A stretch of DNA of 36,780 nucleotides. Source: a virus. Both the position numbers and the translations under genes were made by a program. The stretch's first letter is position 1. Every line of letters starts with the position of its first letter. Below are positions 24,774 to 31,015 of this stretch, one piece after another. The DNA is taken from positions 1-36,780 of the IMG/VR virus record IMGVR_UViG_3300044825_001963, one strand, 5' to 3'. The notes under the pieces were generated by a model that searched no databases, was not told where the DNA came from, and saw nothing but the letters and a program-made list of their open reading frames with translations.

Positions 24774-25652
24774 TTACGCGAACATGCCGCGCATCTGGTT
24801 GATGATCTGGTTGGCTTCGTCGCTGATCTGCTGGGCAGAGTCGGCCACGTCGATACGGGCGGCGTCATTCTCCCGCAGAACTTCAGCGGTGTACTGGCAA
24901 AGCTGCTCGTCGATCCGGCGCGAGATGTCGGCCAGCCGCTGGTCGCCGGAGACATTCAGCTTGGGCAGCAGGCTGGCAAGCTCGACGGTGTTCTCGATCA
25001 GGCTGTCGCGGAAGCTGCCCTCCCGGGTGCCAGTATAGTTCTTCAGGCGCTCGGCAACATGCTGCGTCTGCTTCTGGATGCGCTCGAAGAGATCGAGGAC
25101 GGCGGCGTGGTAGTTGTTGGACAGCCGCTGCTCCATCGACTCCTGCATCTGCCTCAGGACATCTTTGCTGAGGGACACGCGGAAGTCCTGCGAGTCAGGG
25201 ACAGGCGAGAAGCTGACCGACCAGTCGAACTTCGACCGGATCTCGTGCATCGAGGGGAACTCAGAAGGATCGAACAACCCGTTCAGCCGATACCGCGCCT
25301 CCTCGATCACGTCCGGGTAGTTGGAGACGAACTTGTCGAGCGCCGCCTCGTGGGTGGTGTGATACTTCTGCATGCCCTCCTGGTAGGAGTTGAAGTTGGC
25401 GACAGGCAGGATACGGATGCCTTCGGCGTCCAGCCACGGCAACGTCTGCGCGTAGTGGAAGGACCGCGCCGCAGAGATGTTCGAGGACAGCTCCGTCAGA
25501 TACTTCTTCGCGGCAAGCTGCTTGTTGAAGCGGCCCACTTCACCGTTGGTGTTGTGGTTCTGTTCGACCTCGGCGGTGGCTTTCCGGTCGTACTTTCTGG
25601 CGGTCCACTGGCTGACAGCGAAGCGGACGAGGATGGCTTTGTCGTTAAGCAT
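24774..25652 (-). CDS. DUF3150-like protein of the MoxR/VWA module
   Basis: 292 residues from ATG 25652, AGGAG 7 nt upstream. N-terminal VRFAVSQWTARKYDRKAT, then TLPWLDAEGIRILPV and DFRVSLSKDVL match the layout of DUF3150-type phage proteins that accompany MoxR and VWA genes. The C-terminal 150 residues are helical with coiled-coil character (ERIQKQTQHVAERLKNY...). It lies between the AAA+ and VWA genes; the conserved trio order suggests a substrate or adaptor of the ATPase. The family call is from memory, and the biochemical role is unknown. Confidence 0.75.
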   Translation of the reverse strand: MLNDKAILVRFAVSQWTARKYDRKATAEVEQNHNTNGEVGRFNKQLAAKKYLTELSSNISAARSFHYAQTLPWLDAEGIRILPVANFNSYQEGMQKYHTTHEAALDKFVSNYPDVIEEARYRLNGLFDPSEFPSMHEIRSKFDWSVSFSPVPDSQDFRVSLSKDVLRQMQESMEQRLSNNYHAAVLDLFERIQKQTQHVAERLKNYTGTREGSFRDSLIENTVELASLLPKLNVSGDQRLADISRRIDEQLCQYTAEVLRENDAARIDVADSAQQISDEANQIINQMRGMFA

Positions 25653-25686
25653 GGTTGATCTCCTGAGACGTTGGTGTGTATTGGTT

Positions 25687-25737
25687 TGTCCAAAGCTTGG
25701 ACAGTTGGGGTGCCTAGAAACTAGACACCCCTTGTCC
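25687..25737 (-). promoter_or_regulatory. Two overlapping, mutually exclusive hairpins in the MoxR-DUF3150 spacer
   Basis: Hairpin 1: TGTCCAA (25687-25693) and TTGGACA (25697-25703) around AGC. Hairpin 2: GGGGTG/CACCCC with inner CTAG/CTAG and an AAA loop (25707-25731), extended by GGACA (25699-25703) with TGTCC (25733-25737). The segment 25699-25703 is used by both, so the two full structures exclude each other, as in attenuators. No T-run follows on the leftward strand. Located 35-85 nt upstream of the DUF3150-like start. Confidence 0.6.
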
Positions 25738-25750
25738 GGTCGAGCGCCGA

Positions 25751-26779
25751 TTAGAACATCAGCTTCGCGTAGGTGGGCTTGCTGATCATGTCGAGGATGG
25801 GCTTCGACGTAGGCGCGGCGGCGTCACGCTTGCACACATCCTTCAGGAACAAGCAGCCGTACTCCGGGGCCAGCCGCTGCATGTAGGTGCTGATCGGCTT
25901 GCTGTTCTGCGGGTTCCAGTTGCTGCTGAGGTAGATCGCAGTAGCAAAGGACGCCGACAGGTCGGTCGGGACAGCCACTCCACCAGGATCGGCGCAGATC
26001 GCAGAGATCTGGGGCAGCGACTGCCACATCCGCAGGAAGCCCAGGAACTCCAGGCCAGTGCCCTGACCGATGCAACCCTGGATCATTTCGCCAGCGATGT
26101 CCTTGTCCGGGTCCTGGTCGAGGACGCGGGAGAGGAACTCGACAGAGCGCGGCGTGCAGAAGGCGAAGTCGTTCTTGTGCGGCTGCTGCACGAGGAGATC
26201 CTTGCGGTAGGCGAAGAACGCCCGGAGCTCGGGCCGGATGGACTTGGTGATCGGCTTCGCGGGGACCACTTGCGCCGTCACGTTGCTGTCGCCAGCGGAC
26301 GCCCACTCCAACCACGAGTCGAACGCCGATTCCAACTGGATGTGGAGGAAGCGGTTCATCAACGGAGCCGGGGGCTGGTTGTAGTTGCCACCGTCCTGGG
26401 CGCGGTTGCCAGTGGCGCAGATGTACGCGCCGTCAGGCATGCGATAGTCGCCAAGCTGCCGCTCCAGGACCAACTGGTAGAGGGCGCACTGCACGGACAT
26501 CGGGGCGTCAGGCAGTTCCTCGATAGCAACGAGGGTCGCGCCGTTCTTCGGCAACCAATTGGGCGTGGCGCGGTAGCAGACGCCGTCCTTGATATAGGGG
26601 ATCCCCATATCGACGGGGTCCATCATCGTCGGGCGCACATCGACGTGTTCCCGCTTGAGGATCGAGGCGACCTTGCGGATGATCGAGGACTTGCCGATCC
26701 CGGCCTGCCCCCACACCCAGACGGGTACCTCGGCATTGATCGCCACCTGAAGCGCCTTCATGAAGTTCTGTGCGTACAT
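25751..26779 (-). CDS. MoxR-family AAA+ ATPase
   Basis: 342 residues from ATG 26779 (AAGGAG 6 nt before), not the longer frame from 26848. Walker A GQAGIGKSS at 24-32, Walker B-like TLVAIEELPDA near 80-90, sensor 1 in YICATGNR, and an Asn/Arg region APLMNRFLHI typical of MoxR/RavA-type ATPases. MoxR proteins are chaperone-like ATPases acting with VWA partners, here at 23580-24758. A strong promoter lies directly upstream, so this is the first gene of the module. The target complex is not known. Confidence 0.92.
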   Translation of the reverse strand: MYAQNFMKALQVAINAEVPVWVWGQAGIGKSSIIRKVASILKREHVDVRPTMMDPVDMGIPYIKDGVCYRATPNWLPKNGATLVAIEELPDAPMSVQCALYQLVLERQLGDYRMPDGAYICATGNRAQDGGNYNQPPAPLMNRFLHIQLESAFDSWLEWASAGDSNVTAQVVPAKPITKSIRPELRAFFAYRKDLLVQQPHKNDFAFCTPRSVEFLSRVLDQDPDKDIAGEMIQGCIGQGTGLEFLGFLRMWQSLPQISAICADPGGVAVPTDLSASFATAIYLSSNWNPQNSKPISTYMQRLAPEYGCLFLKDVCKRDAAAPTSKPILDMISKPTYAKLMF

Positions 26780-26827
26780 CGTAGTCTCCTTATGACTGGT
26801 TGGTGTTGTTGAGCGGTCAAGCACTAC

Positions 26828-26855
26828 TGTATACAACTCAGTGTTCAATTGTCAA
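26828..26855 (-). promoter_or_regulatory. Strong sigma70-type promoter for the AAA+/VWA operon
   Basis: On the reverse strand TTGACA (26850-26855) is followed after 16 bp by TATACA (26828-26833). A perfect -35 and 4/6 -10, 50 nt before the AAA+ ATG, in a spacer where the upstream gene's stop is at 26858. The leader between promoter and gene is A/C-rich and unstructured. Confidence 0.7.
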
Positions 26856-26857
26856 AT

Positions 26858-27208
26858 CTACTTCTTGTTTGGTTTCTTGTCGGGGAACTGCGCCTTCTCG
26901 ATTACTTCGTTGATCAGCGCGTCCCTGTCGTATGGCTGTATGCCATCGTTCAACGGCGAGTAGTGCCAGCACTTGTAGCTGGGCGCTTGCGCCATGAAGA
27001 AGGCCTTGTCGGTGTTGTGGTAGTGACCCGCGATGTCCTTGCGGGCCAGGATGTCGGACTCCACCTCGTTAAGGGAGATGAAGCACTCCTCCTCGACCAG
27101 CTTCTCGCCGTCCTTCTCGACCTGCCCTGCGGCGGCGGACAGGTTGGTGAATCCGTTGGCAAGCGCGACCGCATAGATCGCGCCGATAAATTGTTCAGGT
27201 GTAAGCAT
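26858..27208 (-). CDS. Small acidic protein, unknown function
   Basis: 116 residues from ATG 27208 (AAGGAG 5 nt before), not the longer frame. N-terminus LTPEQFIGAIYAVALANGF is helical; the middle has EVESDILARKDIAGHYHNTDKAFFMA; the tail is basic (FPDKKPNKK). It resembles small phage proteins of unknown role that carry a hydrophobic first helix. Its ATG overlaps the TAG stop of the neighbouring Cys-rich gene by one base. Confidence 0.7.
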   Translation of the reverse strand: MLTPEQFIGAIYAVALANGFTNLSAAAGQVEKDGEKLVEEECFISLNEVESDILARKDIAGHYHNTDKAFFMAQAPSYKCWHYSPLNDGIQPYDRDALINEVIEKAQFPDKKPNKK

Positions 27209-27408
27209 TAGCTCTCCTTGTCGTTCGGTAGCGGACACCATTCCGGGAAGGGTCCGAAGTCTTCGTCGGGGCGCTGTATCAAGCGCGGTTCACTGGGACA
27301 GTAGGCGCATTCGGACAGCATGCCCAGTCCATTGGGGGCGCGGATGTGTGTCTCCCGATTGTACGGACAGCGCACACACGCGCCGATCACTATCTCTACT
27401 CTCTTCAT
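27208..27408 (-). CDS. Small Cys-rich, probably zinc-binding protein
   Basis: 66 residues from ATG 27408 with GAGGTG just upstream. Cysteines in CVRC and CAYC with a further Cys near the end (EWCPLP) suggest a zinc knuckle. Fits the small host-takeover-type proteins of this block. No family recognised. Confidence 0.7.
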   Translation of the reverse strand: MKRVEIVIGACVRCPYNRETHIRAPNGLGMLSECAYCPSEPRLIQRPDEDFGPFPEWCPLPNDKES

Positions 27409-27416
27409 CTCTCACC

Positions 27417-27536
27417 TCAAGCTTTGAACGCTGCGTAGATCACCAGCGCATACACCAGCGCCCACGCAATGTATCCTAGCACATCTTTGATCGTTGAGTC
27501 ATACGACTCCAGAGTTTTGAACACCCTGCACTTCAT
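27417..27536 (-). CDS. 39-residue single-pass membrane microprotein
   Basis: ATG 27536 to TGA 27417. A polar start (MKCRVFKTLESYDSTIKD) is followed by one hydrophobic helix VLGYIAWALVYALVIYAAF. It exactly fills the space between two genes (2 nt after one stop, 8 nt before the next start), and the next ribosome site overlaps its stop, which supports coding. The ribosome site is distant (GGGAG, 11 nt). Possibly a membrane-acting toxin-like or superinfection protein; function unknown. Confidence 0.6.
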   Translation of the reverse strand: MKCRVFKTLESYDSTIKDVLGYIAWALVYALVIYAAFKA

Positions 27537-27538
27537 GA

Positions 27539-27991
27539 TTACACCCGCTCCCATGCGAAGTTGTTCTCCCGATTCATCACAACGCGCTGTTTGCCGTTGT
27601 TGTGTTCGATCACCCGGGCTTTGCCCATGTTGAAGTTGGCGTCGAACATGGCGTCAGCGATGCGGCACCATTTGCCCTGCTGTTCCTGCCACGCGCCGTC
27701 GATGAAGTACTGCAATTCGTAGCTCATGCTGTTCTCCTCGTGCGATGCTGGAATGATCTTCATATCCCGCTCATAAGCCACGGACTCCATGAGCTGCTCT
27801 TTAGAGTTCCATTCGATAATCGAGTAGTCCTCCCCACAGCACTCGCAGGTCACATGGTTGGGGTCGCGCCCCGTCTCGTTTCTGAATACGGTGACGGCGC
27901 TGAACTCGGACTCCGCTTCAATCAGGTACATATCGTGCTTAGACTTCTGAGTCCCGCCGCTGTGCATATCTCGAAAGCTATACCAATTCAT
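27539..27991 (-). CDS. Conserved-type phage protein with CxCC zinc motif
   Basis: 150 residues from ATG 27991, AGGAGA 6 nt upstream. N-terminus WYSFRDMHSGGTQKSKHDMY then YLIEAESEFSAVTVFRNETG and CECCGEDYSI match a common phage hypothetical family as remembered (mostly seen in Gram-negative phages). The C-terminal half, from MSYELQYFIDGAW, looks like a second small domain and has its own Met, so an internal start is possible. Function unknown. Confidence 0.75.
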   Translation of the reverse strand: MNWYSFRDMHSGGTQKSKHDMYLIEAESEFSAVTVFRNETGRDPNHVTCECCGEDYSIIEWNSKEQLMESVAYERDMKIIPASHEENSMSYELQYFIDGAWQEQQGKWCRIADAMFDANFNMGKARVIEHNNGKQRVVMNRENNFAWERV

Positions 27992-28019
27992 CGCTATTCT
28001 CCTGGTTGGTTGGTTTGTT

Positions 28020-28041
28020 GGTGCGCTATCTCTAGCGCACC
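28020..28041 (-). promoter_or_regulatory. Perfect 9-bp intercistronic hairpin
   Basis: GGTGCGCTA (28020-28028) pairs with TAGCGCACC (28033-28041) around TCTC. A T-run follows only on the rightward strand (28042-28045), where no gene ends, so on the transcribed leftward strand it is a leader/processing hairpin. It overlaps the end of the upstream gene and lies 29 nt before the next ATG. Confidence 0.65.
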
Positions 28042-28223
28042 TTTTCTACGATTGGCGAGTGGCAAGCGGTGGGAAGCTGGCGCTCCCTGAGCTTGCAAAA
28101 TACCTTGTCCGCTTCGGCTTCGGCGGACTCGATTGTCCGGTGCAGCCTGCGATAGCGGGGGAACTTGTACCGGGGGAAGCCACGGTTGGCATCACCCTCA
28201 CCTGCGAAACAGAGTTCGTACAT
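28032..28223 (-). CDS. Small basic protein, unknown function
   Basis: 63 residues from ATG 28223 with GGAGG 4 nt upstream, the ATG overlapping the Csx16-like stop (TAATG). Arg/Lys/Glu-rich with an RGFPRYKFPRYRRLHRTIES region, then a helical tail. It could bind nucleic acid. The start is firm because the ribosome site is excellent. Confidence 0.7.
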   Translation of the reverse strand: MYELCFAGEGDANRGFPRYKFPRYRRLHRTIESAEAEADKVFCKLRERQLPTACHSPIVEKVR

Positions 28224-28504
28224 TATGCCTCCCTCACGATGTACTTCGTTAGCCGCGCGCCAGCGGCCTTCATATCCTCGATGCCGTACTCCTGGCCGCG
28301 AGGGGGCGCACCCTCAAACTCGATCGAGAACACCGCTTCGGCCACGGCGGCGAGGTGCAGCGGGATATTACCCGCCACGAACTTGCCCATGACGTCAAGG
28401 GCAGTCGCGTTCCCGGTGATGACCGGGGCGTCAGCAAACTTGGGGTGGCTGGCGCGGATGAACTCGACGGCGGCAGGGTGCCGCGAAATGATGATGTATT
28501 TCAT
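28223..28504 (-). CDS. Csx16-family (Cas_VVA1548-like) protein, putative cyclic-oligoadenylate ring nuclease / anti-CRISPR
   Basis: 93 residues from ATG 28504 (AGGAG 8 nt before), not the longer frame. Visible motifs line up with the Csx16 family as remembered: SRHPAAVEFIRAS (family T/SRHxGAxEW), GKFVAGNIPLHLAAVAE (family GDVVIGTLPxxLAAxV), FSIEFEGAPPRGQE (family xHLSLDxPxxxRGxE), IEDMKAAGARLTKYIV (family xxDMxxxGAxLxxY). Csx16 normally sits in type III CRISPR loci and has been reported as an active ring nuclease degrading cyclic oligoadenylates. In a phage it would blunt type III signalling, as AcrIII-1 does. No cas gene is nearby. Activity and family membership remain to be confirmed. Confidence 0.78.
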   Translation of the reverse strand: MKYIIISRHPAAVEFIRASHPKFADAPVITGNATALDVMGKFVAGNIPLHLAAVAEAVFSIEFEGAPPRGQEYGIEDMKAAGARLTKYIVREA

Positions 28505-28535
28505 TGTTGTATCTCCTGGCTGATTGTTGATTGTT

Positions 28536-28558
28536 AGGGTAGGCGCATAGCATACCCT
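28536..28558 (-). promoter_or_regulatory. Leader hairpin upstream of the Csx16-like gene
   Basis: AGGGTA (28536-28541) pairs with TACCCT (28553-28558) around an 11-nt loop. It lies 32 nt before the ATG, followed by an unstructured A/C-rich stretch and AGGAGA. The same AGGGTA stem recurs at 30201-30223. Confidence 0.5.
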
Positions 28559-28589
28559 GTTACACGGTCGATGCTGAAGTCTGCTGAAG

Positions 28590-28847
28590 CTAACAGCCAC
28601 AGCAAGGGTAGTCTTCGCAGCGGCACGCTACCCGGGCGATCATGCGCCCATCCGCAGCGTAGAGACCGCGAGGGTCTCGCAAGGAGTTGTAGTACCCGGC
28701 AGGTTTGCGGCGGGGGCGGTACGCGCCGTTGGTTTTGCACCCCAGGCAGAAGAGCCTGGAGTTGATGTAGTTGGCCTGTGTTCCGGCCTGTATGAGCGCC
28801 CCGCAGGTGCGGCAGGGGGCCGTGTATTTGACGGTGATGATCGCCAT
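28590..28847 (-). CDS. Small zinc-finger-like protein
   Basis: 85 residues from ATG 28847 with AAGGGGGG upstream, overlapping the previous stop by one base (TAATG). CRTCGALI and FCLGCKT form a C-x2-C...C-x2-C zinc ribbon/treble-clef-like module in residues 10-40, as in many phage small proteins; a second Cys cluster (ACRCEDYPCCGC) closes the protein. Probably binds metal and nucleic acid or protein; specific role unknown. Confidence 0.75.
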   Translation of the reverse strand: MAIITVKYTAPCRTCGALIQAGTQANYINSRLFCLGCKTNGAYRPRRKPAGYYNSLRDPRGLYAADGRMIARVACRCEDYPCCGC

Positions 28848-29167
28848 TACTGTCCCCCCTTCGCCTTGGCGATGATGGCGCGGGCGGCAGCCAATTCGTT
28901 ATCCCATACCTCCCCCGTGTAGCTGATGCTGGAGAGACAATTGGCGATTGCCTCCAGCGCCTCCAGCAACTCCGGCGCGGCAGCGATTAGACGGGCGTTT
29001 GCGTGTCCCGTGCCAATGCTCTCTGCCGTAGCGATACCGTGTGCATTGGTCGTTACGATATCGGCGACCGCTACGCCGCCGTTAACGGGTCCGACAGACA
29101 AGTCTCTGGTTTCGATACCGGGGTCAGTCCATACTTCCCAGGGTCCGGGGGTGTGTGTGTTGTTCAT
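28847..29167 (-). CDS. HTPGPW-type conserved phage protein
   Basis: 106 residues from ATG 29167, AGGAG 6 nt upstream. HTPGPWEVWT at the start and NARLIAAAPELLEALEAI in the second half are the hallmark of a very widespread small phage family of unknown function in phages of Gram-negative bacteria. The family is common in early accessory blocks; no activity is known. Confidence 0.85.
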   Translation of the reverse strand: MNNTHTPGPWEVWTDPGIETRDLSVGPVNGGVAVADIVTTNAHGIATAESIGTGHANARLIAAAPELLEALEAIANCLSSISYTGEVWDNELAAARAIIAKAKGGQ

Positions 29168-29176
29168 TGTTGTCTC

Positions 29177-29446
29177 CTATCTCATGTTGTCTGCGACATG
29201 CGTCCGCAGTTCGTCTAGCTCTACGAGGACGGACACCAGTTTACGGCGGCGCTCCTCGTGTTGTTCTTGCGCCTGAAAGAAGGTCAGGTTGTCACGGAAT
29301 AGATCCTGGGGGTAGTAGTCGCGACCGTGTGGCGCGGCCTTGCACAGTGCTTCGAGGGCGGCGTGTACCGCAGCGTGTGCGGTGTTGTATTGCGCGAGAA
29401 GATCAGAGGCGGCGGTGCCGTTCAAGTGAAGGGTAGGTTTGGTCAT
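29177..29446 (-). CDS. Small helical phage protein, unknown function
   Basis: 89 residues from ATG 29446, AGGAGG 7 nt upstream; ATG overlaps the previous stop (ATGA). Mostly helical with a C-terminal coiled-coil-like segment (FQAQEQHEERRRKLVSVLVE). No family recognised. Confidence 0.7.
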   Translation of the reverse strand: MTKPTLHLNGTAASDLLAQYNTAHAAVHAALEALCKAAPHGRDYYPQDLFRDNLTFFQAQEQHEERRRKLVSVLVELDELRTHVADNMR

Positions 29447-29643
29447 TGGCCTACCTCCTGCGATTTGTTAACGACTTCTGCTGTCCACCGTGCGTAGCGA
29501 AGCGAATCGAACAGGACTGGCTCGGGATAATGCCTGAATTTTCCATCAGCAGGATAGCTCAGCTTGCACCCGTGCTCATTTACTAGGTAGTATTTGCCGT
29601 CATGCTGTAAGCTCTCGGCAACTCTGTAGTTGTTCATTGTCAT
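29443..29643 (-). CDS. Small protein, unknown function
   Basis: 66 residues from ATG 29643 with GGAGG 4 nt upstream; an in-frame ATG at 29637 is less well spaced. Beta-like start (NYRVAESLQHDGKYYLVNEH). The ATG overlaps the upstream stop (TAATG), and the stop overlaps the next ATG. No family recognised. Confidence 0.65.
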   Translation of the reverse strand: MTMNNYRVAESLQHDGKYYLVNEHGCKLSYPADGKFRHYPEPVLFDSLRYARWTAEVVNKSQEVGQ

Positions 29644-29912
29644 TACTCCTCCACCATGTTGGCGACATAGTGCGCCACCGCATCAGCGCGGGACGGTACC
29701 CGCAGGACGATGGGGACAAAGCACTCGCGGCCCCACTGATCCGCTACAATCGCCGCGAACGGAACACCCGTCCGGCGCTCCAGTACCCGGGCGATATCGT
29801 CGCCCACCGAAAGCCCGGTAGCGGCATAGCGCGACTTGAGGGCGTGGCGGAATCGGCCACGGGCCGCACGCGCAACGGCGGCGGTGAGGGTGATCTTTTT
29901 TTTCTTGTTCAT
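29643..29912 (-). CDS. Small basic protein, unknown function
   Basis: 89 residues from ATG 29912 with AAAGG 7 nt upstream. Lys/Arg/Ala-rich N-terminus (MNKKKKITLTAAVARAARGR), then TGLSVGDDIARVLERRTGVP and a helical C-terminus. It could bind nucleic acid. Last gene before a hairpin gap; no family recognised. Confidence 0.65.
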   Translation of the reverse strand: MNKKKKITLTAAVARAARGRFRHALKSRYAATGLSVGDDIARVLERRTGVPFAAIVADQWGRECFVPIVLRVPSRADAVAHYVANMVEE

Positions 29913-29964
29913 ATCTGAACCTTTCTAGCCTATCTCGTCGGTGTGTGGAGGCTATCCCACATAT

Positions 29965-29982
29965 ACACGGGCGGACCCGTGT
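29965..29982 (-). promoter_or_regulatory. Perfect 7-bp leader hairpin
   Basis: ACACGGG (29965-29971) pairs with CCCGTGT (29976-29982) around CGGA in the gap before the 89-residue basic protein gene. No terminator T-run on the leftward strand. Part of the recurring leader-hairpin pattern. Confidence 0.55.
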
Positions 29983-29987
29983 TTCGA

Positions 29988-30170
29988 TTACTCCCGCATG
30001 GCGCTCTTCGCGCCAGCGCGGATGTCTTCCGCTTCGAGTGAGTCGGCGGAATAGCCAAGCTTGGCTATCTCGACCTCGAGGTTGTCGAGGTTCTTAGCCT
30101 CACCCATGGACCGCACATAGTCGCGGCCTTTGTTGAACAAGATTCTCTTAAGCATCGCACCTGCAAACAT
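29988..30170 (-). CDS. 60-residue protein, unknown function
   Basis: ATG 30170 with AGGAGA 8 nt upstream; the longer open frame runs into the hairpin and the next gene and is rejected. Starts with MFAGAMLKRILFNKGRDYVR; the rest is an acidic helix pair (NLDNLEVEIAKLGYSADSLE). No family recognised. Confidence 0.65.
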   Translation of the reverse strand: MFAGAMLKRILFNKGRDYVRSMGEAKNLDNLEVEIAKLGYSADSLEAEDIRAGAKSAMRE

Positions 30171-30200
30171 GACGTTTTCTCCTGTTAGTTGTTGTTGGTT

Positions 30201-30223
30201 AGGGTAGGTTGTTAGCCTACCCT
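30201..30223 (-). promoter_or_regulatory. Perfect 8-bp leader hairpin
   Basis: AGGGTAGG (30201-30208) pairs with CCTACCCT (30216-30223) around a 7-nt loop, 31 nt before the next ATG at 30170 and just after the Gp88-like gene's stop. Shares its stem core with the hairpin at 28536-28558. Confidence 0.6.
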
Positions 30224-30228
30224 GATAA

Positions 30229-30909
30229 CTAATGCTTAGCGTAGTCCACCGGGACAAGCTTGTTGTCCCAGCAGTGGCGGCAGTCGCCGCACTTGCCCTG
30301 CTGTTGGGGCGCGATACACTTATGTGCCGCGCCGGAATAATCCACGCTGCTGCCAGCGTGTAAGCCATCGACCACAGGCGCATCGTCGCCCACGTTCAAC
30401 GCGGACGGGCGAACCGTCACGTTCGGTAGAGTTGCAAGCTTGCGCACGGCGGTCATAAGCGGGTCGGCCTGACCCACTACCACGAACGGCGATTCCGCGC
30501 TCTTGGGAGCGGGTCGCTGCCATACTCGCGTAGGGAACCAAAACCGCTTGTTGGGGAGCGCCAGAGCAATACGGTACCAGCATTCCGCATAAGCCGCCGA
30601 CAAGAAATCGCCTGAATCATGTACCCGGAAGTAATCTTCTTTCGTGCGGCCAATCGCACGGGTCATGACGGCCACGAATTCGTCGCGGCCTTCGGGAGTG
30701 CGCATGCATTCCATTGCCCAGTAAAACCGGGCGTCATAGGCGGCGCGGACGTTCGACCAAACGTATGCGCCCTTGTCGGCGTAACACCCGCCGCAGATAT
30801 CGCCATTCAGGCGGAAACACGCTTTGCGTGCGGTCATGCCCCATACCTTTCCGGGCATTTTGCTGGGATCAGAAAGTAAGGCACTGTTGGTGCCGGGAAC
30901 CTTGCTCAT
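30229..30909 (-). CDS. Gp88-like cysteine-cluster phage protein
   Basis: 226 residues from ATG 30909, AGGAG upstream. N-terminal CFRLNGDICGGCYADKGAY (C-x7-C-x2-C), mid-protein FRVHDSGDF and KRFWFPTR, and a C-terminal C-x-x-x-x-x-x-x-C-x2-C-x2-C cluster (KCGDCRHCW) match a phage family remembered as Gp88/Gp68-like (CxxCYAxKGxY and HDSGD motifs). The cysteines could hold Fe-S clusters, recalling radical-SAM-related folds, but a canonical CxxxCxxC is not present. The enzymatic role is unknown. Likely the first gene of the leftward accessory operon. Confidence 0.7.
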   Translation of the reverse strand: MSKVPGTNSALLSDPSKMPGKVWGMTARKACFRLNGDICGGCYADKGAYVWSNVRAAYDARFYWAMECMRTPEGRDEFVAVMTRAIGRTKEDYFRVHDSGDFLSAAYAECWYRIALALPNKRFWFPTRVWQRPAPKSAESPFVVVGQADPLMTAVRKLATLPNVTVRPSALNVGDDAPVVDGLHAGSSVDYSGAAHKCIAPQQQGKCGDCRHCWDNKLVPVDYAKH

Positions 30910-30927
30910 GTTGTTGTCTCCTGTGGT

Positions 30928-30952
30928 TGGTGAGTGTTTTGTGTGCTCACCA
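30928..30952 (-). promoter_or_regulatory. Leader hairpin before the Gp88-like gene
   Basis: TGGTGAG (30928-30934) pairs with CTCACCA (30946-30952) around an 11-nt loop. It lies 19 nt before the ATG and after the candidate promoter at 30968-30996. Confidence 0.5.
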
Positions 30953-30967
30953 GTTGCTTACATACCC

Positions 30968-30996
30968 ATATTGCCATAGGTAGAATGTGCGGTCAA
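30968..30996 (-). promoter_or_regulatory. Candidate sigma70-like promoter for the leftward accessory operon
   Basis: On the reverse strand TTGACC (30991-30996) is followed after 17 bp by CAATAT (30968-30973). The -35 is good (5/6); the -10 is weak (3/6). Position 60-85 nt before the first gene supports it. Confidence 0.4.
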
Positions 30997-31015
30997 GATC
31001 TTTTTAGTACATTTA

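Noticed and set aside
23487-25658. Long rightward frames opposite the VWA and DUF3150-like genes
   Set aside because: Leu/Val/Arg-rich antisense shadows of genes with clear motifs.
28020-28047. Intrinsic terminator from the GGTGCGCTA hairpin
   Set aside because: The T-run exists only on the strand where no gene ends; on the transcribed strand it is a leader hairpin.
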